DNA from: Actinomycetes bacterium | GTDB taxonomy: Bacteria > Actinomycetota > Acidimicrobiia > Acidimicrobiales > Acidimicrobiaceae | Direction of reading: 5' to 3' | NCBI GenBank assembly: GCA_021803345.1 | Contig: JAJZLS010000067.1 | Location: 1-63,897, forward strand | Length of the DNA: 63,897 nt | Shown here: positions 27,077-36,387 of the stretch, piece after piece | Layout: every line of letters begins with the position of its first letter | How positions within the stretch are numbered: position 1 is the stretch's first letter | Program-made: the position numbers and the translations under genes | Notes under the pieces: generated by a model | What the model was told of the DNA's origin: nothing | What the model saw: the letters and a program-made list of their open reading frames with translations, nothing else | The model's database searches: none

Positions 27077-28176
27077 TGCCAGATCAGTCTGATTCATCGA
27101 ATCGAGAAGCCAATTCTAATCTCAGTCCGACAAGAGTGGCTGAGCCAAATGATTCGATATCAACTGAAGGAGGTGCTGGGCAGGTAACATCTACTCAGCA
27201 CCTCCCCGAAACCGTTGGTTCAAGCAACCTTCGTACGTTCATCAAGCGATATTTTGTTGTACTTCTGTTACCGGCCCTGATCATACTTTTTGCGATTCTT
27301 GCTCCATCAACTTTTTTTACCGCTTATAACTTTGAAACTATATTGACCACCAATGCAGTTCTTATAATCCTGGCAATCGGTGAGACTGCAGTACTAGTTA
27401 CCGGGGAATTCGACTTCAGTTTTGGCGGGACGTTGGGACTTTCAGCTGCGGTTGTAGTTATGCTGATCACTAACCTAAAGATGCCAACTTTAGAGGCTGT
27501 ATTTATATCACTTTTGGCTGCCCTTCTGGTGGGAGTGGTAAATGCTTATTTTGTAGTTAAGCTAAAGGTGAAGTCTTTTATAGTTACCCTTGGAATGGGT
27601 ACATTGACGACTGGAATTGGGCTTGGAATTACCGGATCTCAGACGATTTCAAATCCTTCTAAATTTCTTTCCACTGTAATGACAAAGAGAATTGTCGGCG
27701 TTGGGCTTCCATTTTTTTATGGCTTGATTTTGGTGGCTATTATTTGGTTTTTGCTTGAGTACGTAAAGACCGGAAGGAACATGTACTTTTCTGGCGAAGG
27801 GCGAAAAGCTGCCTTTTTGGCGGGAATACATGTAAATAAGATACGGGCTGGAGTTCTGATCTTTTCGGCTTTTACTGCATGGTTGGCAGGCATGGTAATG
27901 CTTGGTCAGACTACAGCGGTAGATGCAACCTATGGGGGGCCGTATCTTCTGCCTGTTTTTGCTGCGGTGTTCTTGGGCTTTACCACTATCAGATCCGGAA
28001 GATTTAATGCTCTCGGAACGCTGGTGGGAGTATTGGTGCTGGCGGTGGGTAGTACAGGACTTGAGATACTTTCAGTCGCATCCTGGATTACGCAAGTCTT
28101 TGATGGTGGCGTACTGATCGTAGCAGTCGGCCTCGCTAACGTCTTAGGCGGGGAAAGGATAGATAGTTGGCTATGA
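27076..28176 (+). CDS. ABC permease, RbsC family
   Basis: A 366-residue branched-chain/sugar-type permease. After a polar N-terminal region of about 60 residues come eight or more hydrophobic segments. Family marks are ETAVLVTGEFDFSFGGTLGL, VNAYFVVKLKVKSFIVTLG and GRNMYFSGEGRKAAFLAGI. The last corresponds to the conserved cytoplasmic coupling loop. The ATG at 27076 overlaps the receptor stop and is preferred over a GTG 15 bases earlier. It is coupled to the ATPase through ATGA. Confidence 0.88.
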   Translation: MPDQSDSSNREANSNLSPTRVAEPNDSISTEGGAGQVTSTQHLPETVGSSNLRTFIKRYFVVLLLPALIILFAILAPSTFFTAYNFETILTTNAVLIILAIGETAVLVTGEFDFSFGGTLGLSAAVVVMLITNLKMPTLEAVFISLLAALLVGVVNAYFVVKLKVKSFIVTLGMGTLTTGIGLGITGSQTISNPSKFLSTVMTKRIVGVGLPFFYGLILVAIIWFLLEYVKTGRNMYFSGEGRKAAFLAGIHVNKIRAGVLIFSAFTAWLAGMVMLGQTTAVDATYGGPYLLPVFAAVFLGFTTIRSGRFNALGTLVGVLVLAVGSTGLEILSVASWITQVFDGGVLIVAVGLANVLGGERIDSWL

Positions 28177-29756
28177 ACCAGAGTCATAGCGAAACTACTC
28201 AGCCAAATGCCCTAGAGGTAAGTCACCTTACAATGAGATTTGGACCCGTTACCGCTCTTGATGATGTATCGATTTCAATAAATCCAGGCGAGATCCACGG
28301 CATAGTTGGCCACAATGGCTCGGGTAAATCAACACTGGTTGAAATCCTGGCTGGGACTTATGCACCCACTAATGGAGCCCTTTCGCTTTTCGGTTCACCC
28401 ACCCCATTTCCAGCTCAATCGAGAGACAGTTCAAGGTTTCCTGTGGCTGTGGTACACCAGGATGTGGGGCTAGTCGGTTCGATGTCAGTTGTGGATAACT
28501 TCAGGGTGAATCGCTTTACAACTACGGCCTTTGGCACCCTCAACTGGCGAAGTGAGAAAAGGCTGACTCGGCAGCGACTGGAAAGCCTGGGTCTAGAGAT
28601 TGATCCTGATATCTTGGTTGAACGGCTGAGCGTTGCAGACCAGGTTCTAATAGCAGTAGCCAGAGCGTTATTAGACCTTGAGGAGATACGTAAACGGTCT
28701 GAAGGTAAGGATCAGGAAATTTTGATCCTGGATGAGCCTACCTCAAGCCTACCTTCTGGAACAGTAGATTCGTTTTTATCGACTATTTCTGAAATCAATC
28801 GCAACTTTTCTACCACCGTAATTATCATCAGTCACAATCCGCGGGAGATTATGTCTTTGAGTCATCGTTTTACTGCGCTCAAGAACGGGAAAGTGGTAGG
28901 AACCTACATCACTGGGCAGGTGGACTACACAGAACTTGCCGAACTCATGGCTGGTCAGGAGATAAAGCACAATGCCGATAAGAGGGTTGAATTTTCTAGC
29001 CGGTCAGAGAAGGGAGGAAGGGAAGTCCTCAAGGTTGAGAATCTAATAGCACAGCGGATCAAGGGTGTTGATTTTACTATCAATACAGGCGAAGTTGTGG
29101 GTATTACTGGACTTCTAGGTTCTGGACATGAGGATATCCCCTATATATTGTGTGGTTCTTCACCTAAAGAGGGTGGAAGCATTTATTTTCTAGGCAACAA
29201 GATGGAAAAGCTGAGTCCTCAGCGGTTTCGCCAGATGGGTGGGATGCTGCTTCCTGGGGATAGAAAGCTTACCAGTGGAGTCCCTCTAGCCACGGTTAGA
29301 GAGAACATGACTATGGGATATCTTGATCCGTATCTAAAAGGTAGGGTTCTTTCTAAAAAATCCGAGCATCGAAGTGTTTCTAACATGTTGGAGCGACTTA
29401 GGATACGGCCAAAGGATCCGGATCGGACTTTAGCCACGTTCAGTGGAGGCCAGCAACAGAAGATACTGGTGGCCAGGTGCATACTCAGATCGGCACCTCT
29501 GGTGATTATCGATGAACCTTCCACTGGTATAGACGTTGGAGCTCGAGACGAGATACACGCCACCTTGAGGGAAATGGCCAAAGACGATACTGCCGTGGTT
29601 GTAGTTTCGAGCCAGTACGAGGAGTTGCCTATGGTCTGTGACAGGGTGCTGGTATTTCAGAATGGAATAATTTCCGGTGAATTAACTGGTGATCAAGTGA
29701 GCGAAGAAGCAATATTGAAGCTTTGTTATATGGATATTGAGAGCAAGGTTTCCTAG
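28173..29756 (+). CDS. Dual-domain ABC ATPase, RbsA/MglA family
   Basis: A 527-residue protein with two nucleotide-binding domains, the normal form for Rbs-type importers. Domain 1 has Walker A GHNGSGKST, and its signature is diverged around VERLSVADQVLIAVARAL. Walker B LILDEPTSSLP follows. Domain 2 lacks a normal Walker A (VVGITGLLGSGHED), as is usual in this family. It has signature FSGGQQQKILVARC and Walker B LVIIDEPSTGID. The start is ATG 28173 in an ATGA overlap with the permease. Confidence 0.9.
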   Translation: MNQSHSETTQPNALEVSHLTMRFGPVTALDDVSISINPGEIHGIVGHNGSGKSTLVEILAGTYAPTNGALSLFGSPTPFPAQSRDSSRFPVAVVHQDVGLVGSMSVVDNFRVNRFTTTAFGTLNWRSEKRLTRQRLESLGLEIDPDILVERLSVADQVLIAVARALLDLEEIRKRSEGKDQEILILDEPTSSLPSGTVDSFLSTISEINRNFSTTVIIISHNPREIMSLSHRFTALKNGKVVGTYITGQVDYTELAELMAGQEIKHNADKRVEFSSRSEKGGREVLKVENLIAQRIKGVDFTINTGEVVGITGLLGSGHEDIPYILCGSSPKEGGSIYFLGNKMEKLSPQRFRQMGGMLLPGDRKLTSGVPLATVRENMTMGYLDPYLKGRVLSKKSEHRSVSNMLERLRIRPKDPDRTLATFSGGQQQKILVARCILRSAPLVIIDEPSTGIDVGARDEIHATLREMAKDDTAVVVVSSQYEELPMVCDRVLVFQNGIISGELTGDQVSEEAILKLCYMDIESKVS

Positions 29757-29854
29757 ATTTCACTCGAGTGTAACCGAGGTTCTCAAGCAGTGGCAGCAAA
29801 ACCGTCTTTGGCTAACTAAAGCGATGGCTTTGCATCGATTTGAGAGGCATTGGG

Positions 29855-31978
29855 TTGGCAAATCAATTTATCGTCGCAACCGATACCGGAGGAACATTTG
29901 TAGATGCTGTCATATGGGATCACAGCGGCAAGGCCTTTATAGGCAAGTCAGCTTCCACCACAGATAATCCACCGGAAGGTGTTTTGAGGGCTATCGAAGT
30001 AGCTGCTCGAAGCGGGGGCTTTACCTTAGAAGAAGTTCTCAGAAGTGCCACGATGCTCAATAATGGCACCACGGTAACCACAAACGCAATGATAGAGAGA
30101 AAGGGTGCTGCAACTGGTCTTTTAACTACCATGGGCTTCGAGGATACTCTGGCTATTAAAAGAGTAATAGGACGCACAATTGGTCTCGATGAAGCTCAGC
30201 TCTATGACTATAAAAATGCTGATCCTCCGTCGCCAATCGTACCCTTGGAGCGAGTCAGGGGAGTGATTGAGAGAATCGATTCCCGTGGCGACGTGGTGGT
30301 ACCGCTAAATGAAGCCAGTCTTACCCAATCACTTTTAGAGCTGGTGGAAAACGGCACTGAAGTGCTGGCGATCTGTTTTTTGTGGTCGTTTTTGAATCCG
30401 TCTCACGAAAAGCGTGCTGCTGAGATAGCTAAGAGTCTATATCCAGACCTTTTTGTGGTTACTTCAAGTGAGCTGGTGCCCGTTATCAGAGAATATGAAA
30501 GGGCGAACACCACTGTCATCAATGCTTATCTGGGACCCGTATTTAAACAGTACGCAGAAGGGATAAGGGACCAGATTGCAGTTGCCGGTTATCCAAATGA
30601 ACCACTTATTATGCAGTCGATAGGAGGTCTGGCACCTGCTAAGGAAATCGAACTAACTCCAATTAATACCCTTTTTTCTGGTCCTGTGGGTGGCGTAATA
30701 GCTAGTCAAAAAATGGGGCAGTCTTTAGGTGAGTTGAACTTGATCACCACTGATATGGGTGGCACCAGTTTTGATGTGGGGATAATTCTCAACGGCAGCC
30801 CTCTGGTTGCACCGCAGACGGTAATCGAACGTCAGCTGGTGGCTATACCTACCGTCGAGGTGGTAACTGTCGGAGCAGGTGGTGGAAGCGCTGCGTTTGT
30901 GAGCGAACTTGGAACCCTGAGTGTTGGACCCCAGAGTATGGGATCACAGCCAGGCCCCGTCTGTTATGGAAGGGGTGGGAAGACACCTACGGTAACTGAT
31001 GCCGATGTGATTTTGGGATACATCGACTCCGAACATTTTTTGGGTGGCGCTATGTCGATATCCCGTGAACTGGCTATTGAGGCAGTTGAGAACCAAATCG
31101 CAGGCCCGATGGGGATTTCAGTGGAAGAAGCTGCGGCGGGCATTTATCAAATTGTTAACGCACATATGGCAGATTTAATCAGGAGAGTTACAGTTGAGAG
31201 GGGTTATGATCCCCGGGATTTCTCACTGGTGGCGTTTGGAGGTTGTGGTCCCACCCACTGTACTGCTTATGGTCCTGACGTTGGTGTGGCCCAGGTGATC
31301 ATTCCAGTTGAAGCCACTGTATTTTCGGCTGTCGGCATTGGTCAATCCGAATTTCGCCACAGCCTGGTCCATTCTTTGCCTCATGAAATACGGAAGATAG
31401 ATGGCAGCCTGGCGCTCGATTTTTTGGACGAGATGAATGAGGTTTTGGACTCTATGCAGCAAAAATGCCGGTCCCTTATCGATGACGACGGGGGCGACCC
31501 AGGTTTGGCGCGTCTTGTGATTAGTGCTGATATGCGCTATCACAATCAGATCCATGAACTTAATATTTCGATGCCAGGAGACTTGCCTCTAAATGAAGGC
31601 GTAATTAGCGATTTGGTTGACTCATTCGAGAAGCAGTACGACTTCCGCTATGGAAGCGGCGCAAGCTCACCCAGTTCGAGGATTGAGCTCATAAATGTCA
31701 GGGTTGATTCCAGCGCTCCAACTCAAGTGAAGGCTTTAACTGGAGCTGATAAGAGAATGCCGGGTGACTACAAAAGAGCATTTCTTGGAATAAAGGAAAT
31801 CTTTCGGTTGTCGTCGCGGAACTTTGAGCCTGCTCCACTATACAAGGCAGAACTTCTCGGTGTGGGCGACGTGGTTCTGGGGCCTGCTCTGATTGTCTCT
31901 TACGGAATGACCATTCCGCTTCACGATGGTCAAACCCTCGCAGTTGAAGAAGGTGGACAGTTTGTTGTCAGGTATTGA
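29855..31978 (+). CDS. HyuA-type subunit (hydantoinase A / acetone-acetophenone carboxylase-like), copy 1
   Basis: A 707-residue ATP-binding subunit of the hydantoinase/oxoprolinase/carboxylase family. It shows the actin-type phosphate loop ATDTGGTFVDAV, LNNGTTVTTNAMIERKGA, DMGGTSFDVGI and VTVERGYDPRDFSLVAFGG. The partner HyuB follows after 30 bases. These pairs use ATP to activate a carbonyl, either for ring opening or for carboxylation. The start is TTG 29855, with GAGAGG 7 bases before; TTG 29840 is also in frame. The N-terminal loop has Thr-Gly-Gly instead of the Ile-Gly-Gly of the other two copies here. Confidence 0.88.
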   Translation: MANQFIVATDTGGTFVDAVIWDHSGKAFIGKSASTTDNPPEGVLRAIEVAARSGGFTLEEVLRSATMLNNGTTVTTNAMIERKGAATGLLTTMGFEDTLAIKRVIGRTIGLDEAQLYDYKNADPPSPIVPLERVRGVIERIDSRGDVVVPLNEASLTQSLLELVENGTEVLAICFLWSFLNPSHEKRAAEIAKSLYPDLFVVTSSELVPVIREYERANTTVINAYLGPVFKQYAEGIRDQIAVAGYPNEPLIMQSIGGLAPAKEIELTPINTLFSGPVGGVIASQKMGQSLGELNLITTDMGGTSFDVGIILNGSPLVAPQTVIERQLVAIPTVEVVTVGAGGGSAAFVSELGTLSVGPQSMGSQPGPVCYGRGGKTPTVTDADVILGYIDSEHFLGGAMSISRELAIEAVENQIAGPMGISVEEAAAGIYQIVNAHMADLIRRVTVERGYDPRDFSLVAFGGCGPTHCTAYGPDVGVAQVIIPVEATVFSAVGIGQSEFRHSLVHSLPHEIRKIDGSLALDFLDEMNEVLDSMQQKCRSLIDDDGGDPGLARLVISADMRYHNQIHELNISMPGDLPLNEGVISDLVDSFEKQYDFRYGSGASSPSSRIELINVRVDSSAPTQVKALTGADKRMPGDYKRAFLGIKEIFRLSSRNFEPAPLYKAELLGVGDVVLGPALIVSYGMTIPLHDGQTLAVEEGGQFVVRY

Positions 31979-32008
31979 ATCGATGCGAAGTCAAAGAATG
32001 GAGAAGCC

Positions 32009-34222
32009 ATGGCTCTAGAGGTAACGAGGGAGTTCAAGGCTCGAAACGATCCAATAACTTTCGAGGTTCTGAGGCATCGTCTTTGGCAGATAAACGACGA
32101 ACAGGGAAAGACGATAATCCATGTCTCTGGATCTCCTGTCGCCACCGAAGCCAATGATTTCAATGTAGCGCTTTTGAACGCAAGTGGGGAAGTTGTAATC
32201 ATTGGTCCCTATATAACTGCCCACGTAAGCGCTATTGCTCTCATCGTTCAAAATGCGATGTCGCTGCTTGGAATGGAGAATATTTCCCCAGGAGACATGT
32301 ACCTCACCAATGATCCCTGGTTGGGTGCCGCTCATCAAAACGATGTTTGCATAATTCAACCTATATTCTGGCAGGAGACTTTAGTAGCATGGACGGCTTC
32401 GGTAATTCATCAGGTGGATGTTGGTGGTCCAAAACCAGGTAGTTGGAATCCACTGGCGCGGTCGGTGTTTGACGAAGCTCCCAGGTATCGCATGCTGAAG
32501 ATTGTCCGAGAAGGAAAGGTCCAGCCGGAAGTTGCCGCCACGTACTTGACTAATTCGAGGCTTCCGGATCTGGTAGAACTTGATATGCGGGCCCAAATTG
32601 CTTCAGCGAACGTAGTCAGGAAAAGGTTGTTTGAACTTATTGAAAAGTATGGTTTTGAAATTCTGCAAAATGCTCTTGAGGATACTCTGGACTACGCGGA
32701 GATACTGTTTCGTAGAAGGCTCGACCAACTTTCTGACGGTGAGGCCTATGGAGAAGCTCATATCGATCATGATGGATTGCAGGAGGAGCTATACACGGTT
32801 CGCTGCAAGGCTATCAAGCACGCTGATCACCTTCTACTTGATTTCAGCGGCACAAGCCGCCAAGCGCCAGGTTTTATAAATACCACTTATCCTGGTGCGT
32901 TAGCAGGTGCATTTTCTGCAGTATTTCCATACCTGTGTCCTGACATACCCTGGAATGCTGGAGTTCTGCGTGTTATCGATGTCAAGGTGGACAAAGATAC
33001 GGTGCATCATGCAAGCTTTCCGAGTCCGGTTGGGTTCGGTGTGGTACATGCTAATCACTGCACGACTGATGCCACAGCAGAGGCGTTGGGCAAATTACTT
33101 GCTCATAGCTCTGAACATTATTCGGAGGCTATGGCAGGGTGGTCGGGGTCACCTTTTGTGTACAACATATTTGGCAAAGATGACAGTGATCAGATGTTTG
33201 CCACGATGCTGATTTCTTCTGACCTTCAAGGTTGTGGTGCGCGTGCATTTGGAGACGGATTTGACGTCGGGGGAAAACTCACAGCACCGCAGGCAAGCAC
33301 ACCTAATATTGAAACGGTTGAAGCGCACTATCCAATTTTGTATCTCTATCGGAGACGAACTCCAGACTCCGGAGGTGCAGGCAAATGGAGAGGTGGGGTT
33401 TCAGGAGAAGTGGCGTTTACCCTTCATCATGCTAGTGAGATGGATACCACTCCTAATACCTGGGCTGTGAGTATTTCTGCTACGCCAGGCCTGGTGGGAG
33501 GATATCCAGGGGCAGGGTCAACCGTTTTACTAATGAAGAACTCTGATATTTCTCAAATGTGGACACGTGGAATACTGCCACAGGATTTTTCGGAACTTAG
33601 CGGAGAGCTTGAAGTGCTGCCAGCAAAATGCCAGTTCACCATGAAGAGTGGTGATGTCTTCGGTGCGGTTCCAACAGGCGGGGGAGGATATGGGGATCCA
33701 ATTCTGAGAGATCCAGAGCTGGTGCTACGCGATATCCAGCAACGCCTGGTGACAATTAGCTGGGCATCTGAGATTTACGGCGTGGCGATAAATTCGCGGG
33801 GTGAAATAGATTATCAGGCCACTGAAAACCTACGCAATACGATCAGGCTGTGGCGGCAACAGGAGGGTGAGACGCCCAGACTTAAATTTGAAACACCTCA
33901 TCGTCTTGCGTCAAATGACATAGGTACCCATTTTGGAGCGATGCTGAAAGCTGACGGGTTTCTTTACTGCGGTCATTGCCTGGGCGCGTTGGCCGAAGAG
34001 AACGCGAAAATCAAAGGATACCTGTTGCGACGGCGCAGACCACTGGCAAGTGCCAATCCCTGGATCGGGCGAAGGAAGGGTCATGACAAGTTGGACTTTC
34101 AAATCTGGGAATACCTATGTCCAGAGTGCGGTGGGCTTATATCCGTTGAACAACGTCATCGCAACGATAGCGAGGATCGGGAGGATTTTCTTGCCAGTGA
34201 TGGTCGCACACGAAATACTTAG
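32009..34222 (+). CDS. HyuB-type subunit with fused C-terminal zinc ribbon, copy 1
   Basis: A 737-residue partner of HyuA. Family blocks are DPITFEVLRHRLW, VSGSPVATEANDFNV, MYLTNDPWLGAAHQND and GGGGYGDP. The last 100 residues are not part of ordinary HyuB. They hold YCGHC and, later, LCPECGG: two Cys-x2-Cys knuckles that should bind zinc. Acetone and acetophenone carboxylases have a separate small zinc-binding subunit, and this tail looks like such a unit fused on. A carboxylase function is therefore favoured. GGAGAAGCC precedes the ATG. Confidence 0.85.
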   Translation: MALEVTREFKARNDPITFEVLRHRLWQINDEQGKTIIHVSGSPVATEANDFNVALLNASGEVVIIGPYITAHVSAIALIVQNAMSLLGMENISPGDMYLTNDPWLGAAHQNDVCIIQPIFWQETLVAWTASVIHQVDVGGPKPGSWNPLARSVFDEAPRYRMLKIVREGKVQPEVAATYLTNSRLPDLVELDMRAQIASANVVRKRLFELIEKYGFEILQNALEDTLDYAEILFRRRLDQLSDGEAYGEAHIDHDGLQEELYTVRCKAIKHADHLLLDFSGTSRQAPGFINTTYPGALAGAFSAVFPYLCPDIPWNAGVLRVIDVKVDKDTVHHASFPSPVGFGVVHANHCTTDATAEALGKLLAHSSEHYSEAMAGWSGSPFVYNIFGKDDSDQMFATMLISSDLQGCGARAFGDGFDVGGKLTAPQASTPNIETVEAHYPILYLYRRRTPDSGGAGKWRGGVSGEVAFTLHHASEMDTTPNTWAVSISATPGLVGGYPGAGSTVLLMKNSDISQMWTRGILPQDFSELSGELEVLPAKCQFTMKSGDVFGAVPTGGGGYGDPILRDPELVLRDIQQRLVTISWASEIYGVAINSRGEIDYQATENLRNTIRLWRQQEGETPRLKFETPHRLASNDIGTHFGAMLKADGFLYCGHCLGALAEENAKIKGYLLRRRRPLASANPWIGRRKGHDKLDFQIWEYLCPECGGLISVEQRHRNDSEDREDFLASDGRTRNT

Positions 34223-34290
34223 GCAACGCTCCAGGTGGACTAAGCGGATTACTGGGTGAGAATTCAAGTTTTGAGGGGGAAGGTTAATAA

Positions 34291-36387
34291 ATGGATCGCA
34301 TAGGAGTTGACATTGGTGGAACCTTTACCGATGTGGTCTGGATTGATTCAAATGGGAGCGTCCGCTTCGATAAGTCATTTTCAACCCCTGGGGTTCTTTA
34401 CGAAGGTGTTCTGGAAGGGATAAAGTACCTGTCTTCGGAGGAAGATGCCTTCGAAGATCGGCTTAAAGACGTGGAGCGCTTTGCGCACGGCACAACTGTG
34501 TCAACTAATGCGCTTATCGAGCGCAAAGGTGCCAAGGTTGGCCTTTTGACTACAGCAGGCTTTGAGGACACATTGCTAATTGGGCGGGCCACTCTTTCAA
34601 GGACTGGCGGTCTGCCGATTAATCAGGCAATGGATTTCACATTTACGCAGGCACCGTCACCACTTGTCGACAGGAGTCTTATCCGGGGTATCGATGAGCG
34701 GGTAACTCTGAGCGGAGAAGTGTTGATTAGCCCCACTCCAGACAGGATCAGGCAAGAAGTGCTGTATTTATTGGAGTGTGGGATTGAGAGTCTTGCGGTT
34801 GTGTTTTTGTGGTCATTTCGCAACTCTGCCCATGAATTGTTGGTACGAGAAATAACGAATGAGATCGCTCCTGCTCTTCCGATAAGCCTTTCCTCGGAGA
34901 TAGCTCCTCACATTGGTGAGTTTGAAAGGATGGTTTCAACAGTTGCCAACGCGTATGTTGCGCCCCTTTCAAATCAATATTTGAGCGAACTTGGAGAGCA
35001 CCTCAGGCTTCAGGGATTCGCACACACTCTCCATGTAATGACAGCAACTGGAGGGAGTATCTTGCCTTCTGAAGTTGACAACAAGGCAGTATCGCTTATT
35101 AATTCCGGACCCGTTGGCGGGCTTATAGCTGCTCGATATTTGGGGGAAGGCCTTGGATGGAAGAATCTGATCACGGCCGACATGGGTGGCACAAGTTTTG
35201 ACGTCGGTGTGATCGTTAACGATAAATTTGAGATCGAGGAGAATCCGTTTTTAGCTCACGGCCTTCCTTCAAAACTGCCTGCAGTAAAGATTGTGACAAT
35301 AGGTGCGGGAGGCGGTAGCGTTGCTTGGACTGACGGTCACAGATTGTATGTAGGTCCCGAGAGTGCTGGTTCGGATCCGGGGCCAGCTTGTTACTCGAGG
35401 GGTGGGCAGCGCCCAACCGTAACCGATGCCCTGGTGACATTGGGGATACTCCATCCAAAGCGTTTTTTTGCCGGACGGCGCGAGCTGGACTCCGAAGCAG
35501 CGTTAAACAGCATTAAAACTTTTATTGCGGCACCTTTGGGGCTTGATCCATATGATGCTGCGGATGGTATCTATAAAGTGGTGACTGCGAAGATGGCAGA
35601 CCTGATTAGGAAAGCCTCAATCGAGCAGGGAAATGATCCGCGCACTTTCAATTTGTGCGCTTTTGGAGGAGCAGCAGGGTCTCACGCCGCTCTATTAATG
35701 GAACAGCTTGGAATTTCTTCCGTGATCATACCCTATGCAGCTTCGGTGTTTTCCGCGATGGGGATTTCTCTATCGGATATTTTGTACAGTGCTGGCAAGG
35801 CTTTTCCTCTTGCAGTTGAGCCAACTGAATCTTTTTCCTTTGAGGTTGCTGGCACCTTTAGAGAGCTAATCAGCCAGGTGGAGGCCAGTATTTCCGCTTC
35901 GGGGATTGAGCGTGAGAAATTTATATTTAGTTTTGAGCTTGATATTCGCTATAAGGGCCAAATCAACTCTGTAACAGTTCAATGGGATCGACCCACTTTA
36001 AAGCAAGATCAGATCCCATTAGTAAAGGAAGCATTTGAGAAAGTATATGAACGTCGCTTTGGAGTAGGCAGTACTCACAAATCTGCTCCACTCGAACTAA
36101 TAGGGGTGCGCCTGTATGCGATATCGCCGCTGGTGAGACCGGAATTAAGCCCGGTTCCGTCTCCAGCCGAGTGGTCTGAGAATGAAACCAGACTTGTCTA
36201 CTCTAAAGACAAGGGTTGGTATCCGATAACCGTAGTGCCCTTTAATAAAATGCCTTCCGAATTAGAACTTGCGGGTCCAGCTGTTATTGAGCGCGGTGAT
36301 ACAACAATTTGGATTCCTCCAAATTTCGCGGCAGTACGTGATAGATACGCAAATGTAATTATTAGTTGCAAGAAGGATCCAAAATGA
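34291..36387 (+). CDS. HyuA-type subunit, copy 2
   Basis: A 698-residue protein with GVDIGGTFTDVVWID at the N-terminus, FAHGTTVSTNALIERKGA, DMGGTSFDVGVI and IEQGNDPRTFNLCAFGGAA. It is clearly distinct from copy 1, so the tandem pairs probably serve different substrates or form a hetero-complex; acetophenone carboxylase contains two alpha-type chains. The ATG has GAGGGGGAAGG in front. Its TGA overlaps the ATG of the next HyuB. Confidence 0.88.
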   Translation: MDRIGVDIGGTFTDVVWIDSNGSVRFDKSFSTPGVLYEGVLEGIKYLSSEEDAFEDRLKDVERFAHGTTVSTNALIERKGAKVGLLTTAGFEDTLLIGRATLSRTGGLPINQAMDFTFTQAPSPLVDRSLIRGIDERVTLSGEVLISPTPDRIRQEVLYLLECGIESLAVVFLWSFRNSAHELLVREITNEIAPALPISLSSEIAPHIGEFERMVSTVANAYVAPLSNQYLSELGEHLRLQGFAHTLHVMTATGGSILPSEVDNKAVSLINSGPVGGLIAARYLGEGLGWKNLITADMGGTSFDVGVIVNDKFEIEENPFLAHGLPSKLPAVKIVTIGAGGGSVAWTDGHRLYVGPESAGSDPGPACYSRGGQRPTVTDALVTLGILHPKRFFAGRRELDSEAALNSIKTFIAAPLGLDPYDAADGIYKVVTAKMADLIRKASIEQGNDPRTFNLCAFGGAAGSHAALLMEQLGISSVIIPYAASVFSAMGISLSDILYSAGKAFPLAVEPTESFSFEVAGTFRELISQVEASISASGIEREKFIFSFELDIRYKGQINSVTVQWDRPTLKQDQIPLVKEAFEKVYERRFGVGSTHKSAPLELIGVRLYAISPLVRPELSPVPSPAEWSENETRLVYSKDKGWYPITVVPFNKMPSELELAGPAVIERGDTTIWIPPNFAAVRDRYANVIISCKKDPK